In this document: positions 1 through 8,785 of the stretch, in pieces
How positions within the stretch are numbered: position 1 is the first letter of the stretch
How the letters are laid out: each line of letters begins with the position of its first letter
Origin: Nitrospina sp.
GTDB taxonomy: Bacteria; Nitrospinota; Nitrospinia; Nitrospinales; JACRGP01
Assembly: GCA_024648695.1 (NCBI GenBank)
Contig: JACAVV010000027.1
Span: 1-64,000 of the forward strand
Direction of reading: 5' to 3'
Length of the DNA stretch: 64,000 bases
The notes under the pieces: model-generated
Database searches by the model: none
What the model was told of the DNA's origin: nothing
What the model saw: only the letters and a program-made list of their open reading frames with translations
Made by a program: the position numbers and the translations under genes

Positions 1-124
1 TTTCCAAATCCACTTTTTATTTGCATCTTAAAGAGTGTGAGTTTAGGTTTAATCATAGAGATCAAGATCTCTATAAATTGCTACTAAAAATCATCAAAAA
101 ACGACCTCTTAACTAGTCTTGTAC

Positions 125-259
125 CTATTTTTTATACTCTTCAGACAGGTCTTCAACAGGGGCAGGAGAGTCTTCTGCATTTATCTCTTTTTCAAACGTA
201 ACGGATTCTTGCGGGGGTTCTGATGGGGACACTCTAACTTCTTGATTTTCAAATGCCAT
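125..259 (-). CDS. Small acidic hypothetical protein (44 aa)
   Basis: A 44-codon frame with an ATG at 259 preceded by a clean ribosome binding site (GGAGGATTT), which is the main reason to believe it is a gene. The product begins MAFENQEVRV and ends LSEEYKK. It is rich in Glu, Pro and Ser and has no signal peptide or membrane segment. I do not recognise it. A perfect 7-bp inverted repeat lies just upstream and touches the ribosome binding site. It is transcribed in the same direction as hldD but lies downstream of it across about 250 bp, so it probably has its own promoter. Function unknown. Confidence 0.5.
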   Translation of the reverse strand: MAFENQEVRVSPSEPPQESVTFEKEINAEDSPAPVEDLSEEYKK

Positions 260-268
260 AAATCCTCC

Positions 269-285
269 AATCGTAATATACGATT
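269..285. promoter_or_regulatory. 7-bp perfect inverted repeat upstream of the small ORF
   Basis: AATCGTA-ATA-TACGATT, abutting the GGAGG ribosome binding site of the 44-codon ORF. It could be an operator or an RNA hairpin affecting translation. Seen directly; role inferred. Confidence 0.35.
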
Positions 286-512
286 ACAACAGCAATCATT
301 ATACCAATTGAAGGGTTAGGCTCATTAACCGTTTAAGATCCCCATATTCAAATACTTTTCAATGGGTTTCGAGGCAGGTGAGAGAGGTCTGGGCTCTGGA
401 ATGGCTAAATTTTTGAATTTTTGAACTATTTTGTATACAGTCTGGTCTACGCCACATTATTGAATCGCCCCCTGGATTTAAAGGGTTTTAAATGAAGAAA
501 ATCTGGAAACAA

Positions 513-1484
513 CTATTCGCCTAAATGCTTTTCTGGCAACAAATAGTTTTGAACGTAGTCTTCGATTCCAGTTTCCAGGGTGTGACTGCTTTGGGGGGCG
601 CCAATGGATCGGAGCTTTTTGGTATCCGCGCGGGTGTGGTATTGGTAATGATCGCGAATAGTTTCGGGCATGTCGATGTATTCAATGTTAGGGGGGAGAT
701 CCATTGCGGCAAAGATGGCTTTTGCCAGATCGTTCCAATTCCTTGCTTGACCTGTACCGATGTTGTAGATGCCATTCACTTCCGGGTGGTCGAGGAAATG
801 GAGGGTCATGGCCACGGCATCCTTGATGTAGATGAAATCACGAACCTGCCCGCCGTCTGAATATTCGGGTTTGTGGGATTTGAACAAGCGCAGTTTACCG
901 CTTTCTCGAATTTGAAGGAATCCTTTTCGAATCATGCTTTGCATGTCTTCTTTGTGATACTCATTGGGTCCATATGCGTTGAAGTATTTCAATCCCACCA
1001 TGTCATTCAAAACACCTTCGCTTTTGGCCCATAAGTCGAACTGGTGCTTGCTTTCACCATAGGGGTTTAAGGGACGCAGGAATTCCAGTTGGCTTTCATC
1101 GTCGGAATACCCCTGAACACCGCCGCCATAGGTGGCGGCACTTGAGGCATAAATGAAACGGATATTGGACTCCAGAGCCCATTTTGCCAGCTCTTGCGTG
1201 TATTCGAAATTGTTCGTTCGTAAAAAGTCACAGTTGGTTTCAGTCGTAGACGAACAGGCTCCCATATGCAGGATGGCCCTGGGCGGCTCCAGACTTCGAT
1301 TCTTAACGGCAACGATAAATTTATCGATGCTCACGCGGTCGATGAATTTCAGTGGACTCAGATTTCTTTTTTTGGCAGGGTGATTGAGCTTGTCAACCAC
1401 CAGAATATTGGTATCCCCACGCTGATTAAGCCCGTGGATTAGTGCGCTTCCGATGAATCCTGCCCCGCCGGTGACGATTATCAT
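513..1484 (-). CDS. hldD: ADP-L-glycero-D-manno-heptose 6-epimerase
   Basis: Converts ADP-D-glycero-beta-D-manno-heptose to the L-glycero form, the last step in making the activated heptose for the LPS inner core; cytosolic. The 323-residue protein is a short-chain dehydrogenase/epimerase: an N-terminal Rossmann GGAGFIG motif (residues 6-12) for NADP binding and the catalytic YxxxK pair at Y142/K146 (PYGESKHQFD). Length fits HldD (about 310-330). ATG 1484 is preceded by AAAAGAG. The heptosyltransferase-like genes near 33-35 kb use the same sugar, so the window holds part of the core-LPS pathway in scattered form. An N-acetylglucosamine or UDP-glucose epimerase is less likely, because the N-terminus and the PYGESKHQFD stretch are typical of HldD. 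Confidence 0.93.
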   Translation of the reverse strand: MIIVTGGAGFIGSALIHGLNQRGDTNILVVDKLNHPAKKRNLSPLKFIDRVSIDKFIVAVKNRSLEPPRAILHMGACSSTTETNCDFLRTNNFEYTQELAKWALESNIRFIYASSAATYGGGVQGYSDDESQLEFLRPLNPYGESKHQFDLWAKSEGVLNDMVGLKYFNAYGPNEYHKEDMQSMIRKGFLQIRESGKLRLFKSHKPEYSDGGQVRDFIYIKDAVAMTLHFLDHPEVNGIYNIGTGQARNWNDLAKAIFAAMDLPPNIEYIDMPETIRDHYQYHTRADTKKLRSIGAPQSSHTLETGIEDYVQNYLLPEKHLGE

Positions 1485-1629
1485 AATTCTCTTTTATAGG
1501 GGTTAATGAAAGGCTTGACCAGCCCAGTGCAACTGAATGTACCACGGATTCACCGTGAAGTATTATAAGAGAACCACTTAACAATCAAAATTTTTCCTAA
1601 TATGTTTGCGCCAACCTGCCAGAAAGGCT

Positions 1630-2715
1630 TCACACCGATTTCAATATAGGCTTTTCGTACCAGTTACGTGTATTGTTCACAAGGTAGACGACGGACAACA
1701 TCACCGGAACTTCTACCAATACCCCTACCACAGTTGCAAGGGCGGCACCCGATTCAAATCCAAAAAGACTGATGGCTGTAGCTACTGCCAATTCGAAAAA
1801 ATTACTGGCTCCGATGAGGGCCGAGGGACCGGCAACGCAATGGGGTACTCCAAAGCGGCGGTTTAAATAATAAGCCAGGCCAGAATTGAAATAGACCTGA
1901 ATCAGAATAGGAATCGCAAGCAGGAAAATGATTCCGGGTTGTCCCAGGATTTGTTTTCCCTGGAATCCGAACAACAAAACCAGCGTCGCTAACAAGGCAA
2001 CCAGGGAAAAAGGCTGAATGAGATTCAAAATCTTTTCGAGCGCTTCCCCGCCACCGGATCCTTCCAATCTTCGTCGCCACACTTGAGAGGCAATGACCGG
2101 AATTACGATATAGAGGCCTACCGATAATAGTAAGGTTTCCCAGGGAACAGTAATTGAGGACAGCCCCAGAAGCAAAGCCACAACGGGACCAAAAGCGAAT
2201 ATCATAATCACATCATTCAAAGCAACCTGGCCCAGGGTGAAATTGGGTTCGCCCTGAGTGAGGTGACTCCAAACAAAAACCATCGCGGTACAGGGAGCGG
2301 CGGCAAGTATAATGAGGCCGGCAATATACGATTGAATTTGGTCGGCGGGCAAATAGGCCGAGAACCAATTCTGGATAAATATCCATCCCAACAGGGCCAT
2401 AGAAAATGGTTTGATGGCCCAGTTGATAAATACGGTCACGCCGATTCCTTTCCAATACGACCGTACTTCGTGCAGGGCCCCGAAATTCACCTTGAGCAAC
2501 ATGGGAATGATCATGGCCCAAATTAGTAGCGCAACAGGAATGTTGACCTGATAGATCTCTGCCTTGCCGATCATTTTAAAAATTGAAGGAAACAAGTGTC
2601 CTAAGGCGATTCCTGCCACAATGCAAATAAACACCCAAAGGGTTAAATAGCGTTCGAATCCTCCCAAACCCCGAGCTTTAGATACATTTACTTGACTGAC
2701 AATCGTGCTGTCCAT
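1630..2715 (-). CDS. arsB: ACR3-family arsenite efflux permease
   Basis: Inner-membrane carrier that exports arsenite, and possibly antimonite, using the proton-motive force. The 361-residue protein has about ten hydrophobic segments. The N-terminal LTLWVFICIVAGIALG segment and the central APCTAMVFVWSHL stretch, which contains the conserved cysteine of the ACR3 transport path, are hallmarks of this family (BASS superfamily, unrelated to ArsB proper). It lies 24 bp downstream of an arsR regulator on the same strand, forming an arsR-acr3 operon. No arsenate reductase (arsC) is visible next to it, so the module alone handles arsenite only. The start has no good ribosome binding site; translational coupling to arsR is possible. 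Confidence 0.93.
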   Translation of the reverse strand: MDSTIVSQVNVSKARGLGGFERYLTLWVFICIVAGIALGHLFPSIFKMIGKAEIYQVNIPVALLIWAMIIPMLLKVNFGALHEVRSYWKGIGVTVFINWAIKPFSMALLGWIFIQNWFSAYLPADQIQSYIAGLIILAAAPCTAMVFVWSHLTQGEPNFTLGQVALNDVIMIFAFGPVVALLLGLSSITVPWETLLLSVGLYIVIPVIASQVWRRRLEGSGGGEALEKILNLIQPFSLVALLATLVLLFGFQGKQILGQPGIIFLLAIPILIQVYFNSGLAYYLNRRFGVPHCVAGPSALIGASNFFELAVATAISLFGFESGAALATVVGVLVEVPVMLSVVYLVNNTRNWYEKPILKSV

Positions 2716-2739
2716 TTTTAAACAATCCTATGCTTGCTT

Positions 2740-3075
2740 TTAGGTAACCTCATCCTCCGCACAAGCCAGGGAGGGTCCGCAACTTTCAGGTTCTCCCTGA
2801 CAACAATTTTCCATGAGGTATGCCATCAAAGAATTCATAGCCGCGTAATCTGAAGAATAAAACAAGGTCCTCCCTTCACGGCGGCAATGGACCAATCCAG
2901 CTTGCTTGAGTTCTTTCAAGTGAAAAGACAGCGTCGATAAAGGAATATCGAGCTGTTCACCAATTTTCCCGGCAGGGATACCATTTTTACCCATCTGCAC
3001 CAGTAAACGAAAAACTTCAAGGCGGTGCTCTTGAGCCAGGGCGGATAATGCAACGACGGCAAAATTAATTTCCAT
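2740..3075 (-). CDS. arsR: ArsR-family arsenic-responsive repressor
   Basis: Winged-helix dimeric repressor expected to release its operator when As(III) binds. The 111-residue protein (MEINFAVVAL start) has the ArsR helix-turn-helix around residues 32-62 (QLDIPLSTLSFHLKELKQAGL). The usual alpha-3 CVC metal site is missing. Instead, cysteines cluster at the C-terminus (C91, C92, C99, C105), similar in style to the C-terminal arsenite site of Acidithiobacillus ArsR. An upstream in-frame codon could extend the protein by 23 residues, but that segment is hydrophobic and covers the likely operator, so the shorter start is preferred. Encoded directly ahead of the ACR3 permease, it probably controls both genes. 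Confidence 0.88.
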   Translation of the reverse strand: MEINFAVVALSALAQEHRLEVFRLLVQMGKNGIPAGKIGEQLDIPLSTLSFHLKELKQAGLVHCRREGRTLFYSSDYAAMNSLMAYLMENCCQGEPESCGPSLACAEDEVT

Positions 3076-3107
3076 ATTTCCAAATATATAGAAATTTATT
3101 TGAAATG
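3073..3107. promoter_or_regulatory. Candidate ArsR operator
   Basis: An imperfect AT-rich dyad spans the arsR start: CATATTTCCAAATA on one side and TATTTGAAATG on the other. This position suits autorepression of arsR-acr3. Seen in sequence; binding is inferred. Confidence 0.4.
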
Positions 3108-3197
3108 TCAAGTTTGAATACCCAAGGTAAAGAATGATATCCAACGACCCCTGAATCGTGCGACTCGATTAATTTCGAAAATCTGGTTTTGCCAAGG

Positions 3198-3674
3198 TCA
3201 ATTCGATTCCAGCAAGGCGACGGCGTAGGCGGCGATCCCTTCCTCGCGTCCGGCAAAACCGAGTTTTTCTGTGGTGGTGGCTTTGATGTTGGTTTGGCTT
3301 GGGTCCACCTTCAAAACGCGTGAGATGTTTTGAGTCATGTCCCCTATAAACGGAGCGATCTTCGGCTTTTGCGCGACCAGGATGGAGTCGGTGTTTACGA
3401 TTTGATATCCCTTTTCACGGCACACCTCTCCCACTTTTTCGAGAAGGATCAAACTGGAGATCCCTTTCCACTGCGGGTCGGTGTCGGGAAAGTGATGGCC
3501 GAGGTCGCCACCACCAGAGGCACCCAAAAGGGCGTCACACAGGGCATGGCATAAAGCATCGGCATCGGAATGGCCGTCAAGGCCAAGATGATGAGGAATT
3601 TCCACGCCTCCGAGGATGAGTTTTCTTCCGGTTACAAGGCGATGGACATCGTATCCGTTTCCGATTCTAATCAT
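3198..3674 (-). CDS. ispF: 2-C-methyl-D-erythritol 2,4-cyclodiphosphate synthase
   Basis: Fifth enzyme of the non-mevalonate isoprenoid pathway: cyclises CDP-ME 2-phosphate to MEcPP with loss of CMP. The 158-residue product starts [13 protein letters not shown], carrying the Asp-x-His zinc ligands, followed by [18 protein letters not shown] with the third zinc His, and a C-terminal [16 protein letters not shown] stretch typical of IspF. The frame is open to a TTG at 3719 that would overlap the dxr stop, but the ATG at 3674 gives the standard family N-terminus and length (about 157-160). It lies immediately downstream of dxr, another enzyme of the pathway, at the end of the rpsB operon. Confidence 0.93.
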   Translation of the reverse strand: MIRIGNGYDVHRLVTGRKLILGGVEIPHHLGLDGHSDADALCHALCDALLGASGGGDLGHHFPDTDPQWKGISSLILLEKVGEVCREKGYQIVNTDSILVAQKPKIAPFIGDMTQNISRVLKVDPSQTNIKATTTEKLGFAGREEGIAAYAVALLESN

Positions 3675-3715
3675 GCAAAAGGCGGGTGTTGATTGAACTT
3701 CAGGCTTTGTAAGGA

Positions 3716-4870
3716 TCAATGAGCGACTGTTGCCAGCTTGGTCGCTTCCTCCCGAGCCCAGGTGTCTGCATCCAATACATCTTGCAGTTCTTTGACGGGT
3801 TTGGGATTATGATTATTCATCGCCATTCGAATGATTTCCGGAATTTCCTTGAACGGGATCAAACGATCCAGAAAGGCCTGCACGGCAATCTCATTGGCGG
3901 CATTCAACACAGCAGGCATGGTTTCTCCCATCTCCATCGCGTCGTGCGCTAACTGAAGACAGGGAAAACGCTCAAAGTCGGGCTCTTCAAAGGTCAGTTT
4001 CGACAAAGTTGTCCAATCCAGTGACGGCAAAGGACTATCCAGTCGTTCGGGATAAGACAGGGCATAGGCAATGGGCACCCGCATGTCAGGAATCCCCAAT
4101 TGCGCGATGATAGAGGTGTCTACGAACTCAATCATCGAATGGATAATGCTTTGAGCATGAACGATGATGTCAACCGGGACATCGCGCCCGAACAACCATT
4201 TCGCTTCAATGTATTCGAGCCCCTTATTCATCATAGTCGCTGAGTCAATAGTGATTTTGTTACCCATTTTCCAATTGGGATGATTGAGCGCTTCCTCCAC
4301 CGTAACCGTTTCCATTTGTTCCTGCGAAAAGGTGCGGAAAGGACCACCTGAAGCGGTCAATACGATGCGCTTGATTTGGCTTCGCCGTTCCCCATTAAGT
4401 GCTTGAAAAATAGCGCTGTGCTCGCTGTCAATGGGAATCAGGGGGACTCTGTCGCGTGCCGCTTCCATGACCAGTTCACCGGCGACCACTAAAGTTTCCT
4501 TATTCGCCAAGGCAATCGCTTTACCGGCCCGAATTGCTTCAAGCGTGGGAACCAGACCGGCACTTCCAACCATTGCAGACACCACCACATCTACGTCTGC
4601 CGCAGTCGCGACCTTCACAGACCCGGATCGGCCCGAACCTGTTTCCACCTTTTGACCGTTTAACAGTTTTTTCAGTGTTGGAATTTTTGAAGTGTCGAAC
4701 AGGGAAACGACTTTAGGCCGGAACTTTTTGACTTGTTCTGCAAACAATTCGACATTGCTTCCGGCGGCCAGGCCCCACACTTCAAAATGTTCCGGGTTAT
4801 TTGCTATGACGTCCAGTGTGTTGACGCCAATGGAACCGGTGGAGCCCAAAATGGATATTCTTTTTTTCAT
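3716..4870 (-). CDS. dxr: 1-deoxy-D-xylulose 5-phosphate reductoisomerase
   Basis: Converts DXP to 2-C-methyl-D-erythritol 4-phosphate with NADPH, the committed step of the MEP pathway. The 384-residue protein begins with the nucleotide-binding ILGSTGSIG motif (residues 7-15). It has ALANKETLV and the [13 protein letters not shown] metal and substrate site, with the usual C-terminal helical domain ([12 protein letters not shown]). Complete length for the family. It lies 86 bp downstream of cdsA and its stop codon nearly abuts ispF, so the isoprenoid genes uppS, dxr and ispF share one transcription unit with cdsA. Confidence 0.96.
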   Translation of the reverse strand: MKKRISILGSTGSIGVNTLDVIANNPEHFEVWGLAAGSNVELFAEQVKKFRPKVVSLFDTSKIPTLKKLLNGQKVETGSGRSGSVKVATAADVDVVVSAMVGSAGLVPTLEAIRAGKAIALANKETLVVAGELVMEAARDRVPLIPIDSEHSAIFQALNGERRSQIKRIVLTASGGPFRTFSQEQMETVTVEEALNHPNWKMGNKITIDSATMMNKGLEYIEAKWLFGRDVPVDIIVHAQSIIHSMIEFVDTSIIAQLGIPDMRVPIAYALSYPERLDSPLPSLDWTTLSKLTFEEPDFERFPCLQLAHDAMEMGETMPAVLNAANEIAVQAFLDRLIPFKEIPEIIRMAMNNHNPKPVKELQDVLDADTWAREEATKLATVAH

Positions 4871-4956
4871 ATGCTATCGAACCCCTCTGCTGTTTAGGAG
4901 GTAAACGATCATACTATTCTGTTTTTAATAGCGTTAGCGGATTTAAAGGGGTGTCG

Positions 4957-5748
4957 TCAAAATACGGCAAACTTAAAGTAGCCGTAAAAGACCGGAGCCG
5001 AAAAAAGCAAACTATCGATCCGATCCAACACTCCGCCATGGCCCGGAATGACAGATCCTGAATCCTTCACACCCGCGTTCCGTTTAAGTATCGATTCGGC
5101 CATATCACCAAGCTGACCGATCATACCGCAAATTAGAGCCACAATCAAACAATGGTTTAGGGAAATTTCATTTAAAAACAAGAAGTGAGAAACCACACCT
5201 CCCAAAAGACTCCCCGCCAAACCTCCCACTGCGCCTTCCCAGGTTTTTTTTGGACTGATGGATGGGAAAAAAGGGGTACGTCCCAGGGTCTTTCCGAAAA
5301 CCAGAGCCAGGGTATCTCCCAGCCAAATAATCAGAAACAATAAAAAAATCAAAAGTTTGCCGTGAGGCAAAGCATGGATTGGAATGAAAAAGGCCAGCAT
5401 TCCAGCCAAATACACTATTCCAAACAAACTGAAGGCCACTTTTTGGAATCCCTTTGAAATGTCAGGATGCTCCCAAATACACCTAAAGAACAGGGTTATT
5501 AGCCCCAACGCCATCCATTCCAGGGCCAGGGTTCCTTCATAATAAAAGCAGGCGACCAGAAGCAGACTCAGGACACTTGCGGTCAATGGGTACCCTTCCA
5601 GCCCGAAATTTTTTATGAGCCCAAAATACTCCCACAATCCCAAAAGCATGACAGCCGCAACCACAATCGCGATTAAGGTATGGGACCCATAATTCACGAT
5701 TCCCAGAAATACGGCGATCAGGGAGATTCCGCTTAGAACCCGGGTCAA
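4957..5748 (-). CDS. cdsA: Phosphatidate cytidylyltransferase (CDP-diglyceride synthase)
   Basis: Makes CDP-diacylglycerol from phosphatidic acid and CTP, the branch point of phospholipid synthesis, in the inner membrane. The 263-residue protein has about eight hydrophobic segments and the C-terminal family signature (GDMAESILKRNAGVKDSG followed by HGGVLDRIDSL), which holds the catalytic metal-binding Asp residues. The most likely start is a TTG (MTRVLSGI); no better ATG lies in frame. The placement uppS-cdsA-dxr is the conserved bacterial order. Confidence 0.94.
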   Translation of the reverse strand: MTRVLSGISLIAVFLGIVNYGSHTLIAIVVAAVMLLGLWEYFGLIKNFGLEGYPLTASVLSLLLVACFYYEGTLALEWMALGLITLFFRCIWEHPDISKGFQKVAFSLFGIVYLAGMLAFFIPIHALPHGKLLIFLLFLIIWLGDTLALVFGKTLGRTPFFPSISPKKTWEGAVGGLAGSLLGGVVSHFLFLNEISLNHCLIVALICGMIGQLGDMAESILKRNAGVKDSGSVIPGHGGVLDRIDSLLFSAPVFYGYFKFAVF

Positions 5749-5854
5749 GGTTTTTCTCGAGTATCAAAGCAGGTGAATTTTGGCATAGCAGGAACGGGTC
5801 TTGCTAAACACAACCGTTTGTTGGATTGAATAAGGGGTTTTGCAGGAGGAGGGG

Positions 5855-6628
5855 TCATGCTTTTACGATTTGTTCCTGGATCATTCCAAACCGGCGTTCC
5901 CGTTTCTGGAAATCAATGATAGCTTTTAACAAATCGTCTTCCTTGAAATCGGGCCAGAACACATTGGTGTAATGAAGCTCGGTATAGGCGAGCTGGTATA
6001 ACAGGAAATTGCTGATCCGCATTTCACCACTGGTTCGAATGAGCAGGTCGGGATCCGGCAAATCACTGGTAGCCAGCGCGGATTCCAGAACAGGAAAATC
6101 GATATCCTCCACCCTCAGGGAACCATTTTGCACCTGAGCGGCAATGTTCTTTACTGCGTCCAGGATTTCCTGTCTGCCCCCGTAGCTTAAAGCAAGAGTG
6201 AGTGTCATTCCGTCACATTCCCGCGTGTAATCTTTGGAATGTTGAATGAGATCCACGATTTCACTGGGAAGTTCATCAATATGGCCGATGGTATTGAAAC
6301 GGATATTCTCCCGTTTCATCCGTTCCAGCTCTTTTTTCAGGTAGCTGTCAAGAATTTGCATGAGGGCAGCAATTTCGGTGGGGGGCCGATTCCAGTTCTC
6401 GTCGGAAAACGAGTACAGGGTCAGTGCCTCGATATTGTATTTGCAACACTGAGTGACAATCCGGTCGACCGACAACACACCCCGGCGATGGCCTTCCACC
6501 CTCGGTAGAAAGTTTTTCTTAGCCCAGCGCCCGTTGCCATCCATGATAATAGCAATATGGCGGGGGAGACGATTAAAATCGACTTGGGATTCTAAGCTTG
6601 GGTCCGTCAATGCAAATGCCTCGAACAT
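5855..6628 (-). CDS. uppS: Isoprenyl transferase (undecaprenyl diphosphate synthase)
   Basis: Cis-prenyltransferase that builds the C55 lipid carrier for peptidoglycan and LPS from FPP and IPP. The 257-residue protein carries the HIAIIMDGNGRWAKK motif, with catalytic D30 and phosphate-binding N32/G33/R34. It also has the SDENWNRP segment and the C-terminal DLLIRTSGEMRISNFLLYQ and FWPDF blocks characteristic of the family. No clear ribosome binding site is seen before ATG 6628. Encoded between frr and cdsA in the conserved operon. Confidence 0.95.
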   Translation of the reverse strand: MFEAFALTDPSLESQVDFNRLPRHIAIIMDGNGRWAKKNFLPRVEGHRRGVLSVDRIVTQCCKYNIEALTLYSFSDENWNRPPTEIAALMQILDSYLKKELERMKRENIRFNTIGHIDELPSEIVDLIQHSKDYTRECDGMTLTLALSYGGRQEILDAVKNIAAQVQNGSLRVEDIDFPVLESALATSDLPDPDLLIRTSGEMRISNFLLYQLAYTELHYTNVFWPDFKEDDLLKAIIDFQKRERRFGMIQEQIVKA

Positions 6629-6690
6629 GAAGGGCCGCGATTAATGCCGGCGTTTTGCTTGTTTTAACACAAAACCGGAAAAAGTGGAAT

Positions 6691-7248
6691 TCATGATTCC
6701 ATCAAATCCTTTTCCTTGATTTGAGAAATTTTATCGATTTCGGCCACAAACTTGTCCGTAACCTTTTGAATATCGTCCTGGCCGTGCTTTAATTCATCCT
6801 CGGAAATGCTGTGATCTTTTTCCAACTGCTTGATTTTATCATTAAAATCACGGCGAATATTGCGAATGGCCACTTTAGAGTCCTCGGCATACCGCTTCAC
6901 CGTTTTCACCATTTCCTTACGCCTTTCAGTGGTCAAAGGCGGAATGGCCAGACGGACAACTTTGCCGTCATCGGCAGGAGTGAGGCCGAGATTGGAAGAT
7001 TGAATCGCTTTGGATATATCTTTGACCAGATTTGCATCCCAAGGCTGTATTGTGATGGTTTGGCTGTCCGGAATGCCAAGGTTAGCCACCTGGTTCAAAG
7101 GCGTTGGATTTCCGTAATAATCGACTCTCACTTCGTCCAGAATAGACAAGCTAGCGCGCCCGGTTCGAACTTTCGCCAGATCCTGATGCAAATGGTCGAT
7201 AGAGACATTCATCTTCTTTTCGGCTTCTTTCAATTGATCATCAATCAT
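6691..7248 (-). CDS. frr: Ribosome recycling factor
   Basis: Splits the post-termination ribosome together with EF-G. The 185 residues match the family length exactly and include the KVRTGRAS block near residue 30, the DYYG/TPLNQ region and the coiled-coil domain I ([21 protein letters not shown]). The ATG at 7248 overlaps the pyrH stop (ATGA) and has a G-rich ribosome binding site, indicating translational coupling. Confidence 0.97.
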   Translation of the reverse strand: MIDDQLKEAEKKMNVSIDHLHQDLAKVRTGRASLSILDEVRVDYYGNPTPLNQVANLGIPDSQTITIQPWDANLVKDISKAIQSSNLGLTPADDGKVVRLAIPPLTTERRKEMVKTVKRYAEDSKVAIRNIRRDFNDKIKQLEKDHSISEDELKHGQDDIQKVTDKFVAEIDKISQIKEKDLMES

Positions 7249-7970
7249 GTTCCCGCCCCTACACTGGTTCCTAATTTTTCACCCATCAATACGCGTTTGA
7301 TATTACCTTTGTTGCCCACATTAAAAATGACCATCGGCAGTTCGTTATCCATACACAGGGAAACCGATGTGGAATCCATCACCTGCAACCGCCTTTCCAG
7401 GATTTCCAGGTAGGTCAACGAGGGGTACTTGACCGCATTGGCATCTTTCATGGGATCTGCGGAATAGACCCCGTCCACCTTGGTGGCTTTGAAAATAACT
7501 TCCGCTTCAATCTCAATCGCCCGCAACGAAGCGGCCGTATCGGTCGTAAAATAAGGGTTGCCCGTACCAGCCGCAAAAATGATCACGCGGCCTTTCTCCA
7601 AATGACGAATCGCGCGCCTTCGAATATAGTGTTCAGCCACCTGGTGGATTTCAATGGCAGTGAGAACACGGGTCGGAATCCCCCTTTTTTCCAGCGCGTT
7701 TTGCAACGCCAGAGCATTGATCACCGTGGCCAGCATCCCCATATAATCAGCAGTCACCCGTTCCATACCCAGGTTACTTGCAGTTGCACCACGGATGATG
7801 TTACCGCCACCGATTACAATTGCGATTTGCACACCGAGTTCCAAAGCCTCGGAGATTTCATTCCCTATGACTTCAATTGCCTTCTGGTCGATCCCGTAAC
7901 CCAGCTCCTGATCCGCAAGGCTTTCACCTCCCAGCTTTATCAACACTCTTTTATAAACAGGTTGATCCAT
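7245..7970 (-). CDS. pyrH: UMP kinase
   Basis: Phosphorylates UMP to UDP in pyrimidine nucleotide synthesis; a hexamer of the amino-acid-kinase fold. The 241-residue protein shows [11 protein letters not shown] at the N-terminus, the GGGNIIRG loop (residues 54-61), and the [13 protein letters not shown] segment that binds ATP and UMP. The start ATG has an AAAGGAAC ribosome binding site. It lies between tsf and frr, the usual order. Confidence 0.97.
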   Translation of the reverse strand: MDQPVYKRVLIKLGGESLADQELGYGIDQKAIEVIGNEISEALELGVQIAIVIGGGNIIRGATASNLGMERVTADYMGMLATVINALALQNALEKRGIPTRVLTAIEIHQVAEHYIRRRAIRHLEKGRVIIFAAGTGNPYFTTDTAASLRAIEIEAEVIFKATKVDGVYSADPMKDANAVKYPSLTYLEILERRLQVMDSTSVSLCMDNELPMVIFNVGNKGNIKRVLMGEKLGTSVGAGT

Positions 7971-8000
7971 AAAGGTTCCTTTACTTATAAAAAAGGTGAA

Positions 8001-8594
8001 TTATTTTGAAATTTCGAACCTGGAGAATTCTCCTACCAGGATATTCTCTCCAAGCTTGGCAATTTTTTGCTTGATTAAATCCTGGATTGTCATCGAGGTG
8101 TCTTTGATATAGGTCTGTTCCACAAGGCAGTTTTCCTCGTAAAACTTGTTCATTTTGCCTTCCACGATTTTGTCGACCACGTTTTCCGGTTTCCCGGACT
8201 CTCTAGCCTGGGCGGCGAAAATTTCACGCTCTTTGGATAAAACATCTTCAGTCACTTCATCCCGTGTCGCAAACCGGGGTTTGGCCGCGGCAATGTGCAT
8301 GGCAATGTCCTTCACCAATTCGCGAAAGTCATCGGTGTTCGCAACGAAATCGGTTTCGCAATTCATCTCCAGCAATACGCCAATTTTTCCTCCGGCATGA
8401 ATGTAAGATCCAATGATACCTTCAGCCGCTTCTCGCCCTTCTTTCTTGCTGGCTTTGGCCAGGCCTCTTTTACGCAAAAAAGTAATGGCCTCTTCAACAT
8501 CGCCTTCAGTTTCCTTAAGTGCCTGCTTGCACTCCATAATCCCGGCGCCTGACCGCTCGCGCAGGTTTTTTACCATTTGTGCCGTAATTTCCAT
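8001..8594 (-). CDS. tsf: Elongation factor Ts
   Basis: Guanine-nucleotide exchange factor for EF-Tu. The 197-residue protein begins MEITAQMVKNLRERSGAGIMECKQAL, the family N-terminal UBA-like domain. It contains the TDFVAN loop (CETDFVANTDDF) that displaces Mg2+ in EF-Tu. It is short relative to the E. coli protein (283), matching the one-core-subdomain forms of many bacteria. The frame is open upstream, but the ATG at 8594 has a strong AAGAGGAT ribosome binding site and the family start. It is separated from rpsB by a 191-bp spacer with a possible hairpin. Confidence 0.96.
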   Translation of the reverse strand: MEITAQMVKNLRERSGAGIMECKQALKETEGDVEEAITFLRKRGLAKASKKEGREAAEGIIGSYIHAGGKIGVLLEMNCETDFVANTDDFRELVKDIAMHIAAAKPRFATRDEVTEDVLSKEREIFAAQARESGKPENVVDKIVEGKMNKFYEENCLVEQTYIKDTSMTIQDLIKQKIAKLGENILVGEFSRFEISK

Positions 8595-8676
8595 TCTAAA
8601 TCCTCTTAATCTTAATTTGTTGTCGGTGGATGCCTCCCTAATGGAAGACATTCCTATTTCGTCAGGAATGCAATGC

Positions 8677-8746
8677 GGAATCCCGGAAAAAAACCCGGCC
8701 TTAACCCTTAATCAGCATAAAGCAAAGGCATTTTTTCGGGATTTCC
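8677..8746 (-). promoter_or_regulatory. Long-range hairpin in the rpsB-tsf spacer
   Basis: Two A/T-G/C complementary arms (8677-8693 and 8731-8746) can pair over about 15 bp with one or two bulges; in the minus-strand transcript, GGAAAUCCCGAAAAAA pairs with UUUUUUUCCGGGAUUCC. The position between rpsB and tsf suggests partial termination or translational control of tsf relative to S2. Pairing is seen; function is inferred. Confidence 0.4.
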
Positions 8747-8785
8747 AAAACATGAATCACAAATTTTTTTTAAAATACGAACGCC

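Noticed and set aside
1500-1629. Terminator after the acr3 gene
   Set aside because: Only a 5-bp CACGG/CCGTG pairing without a T-run; not supportable.
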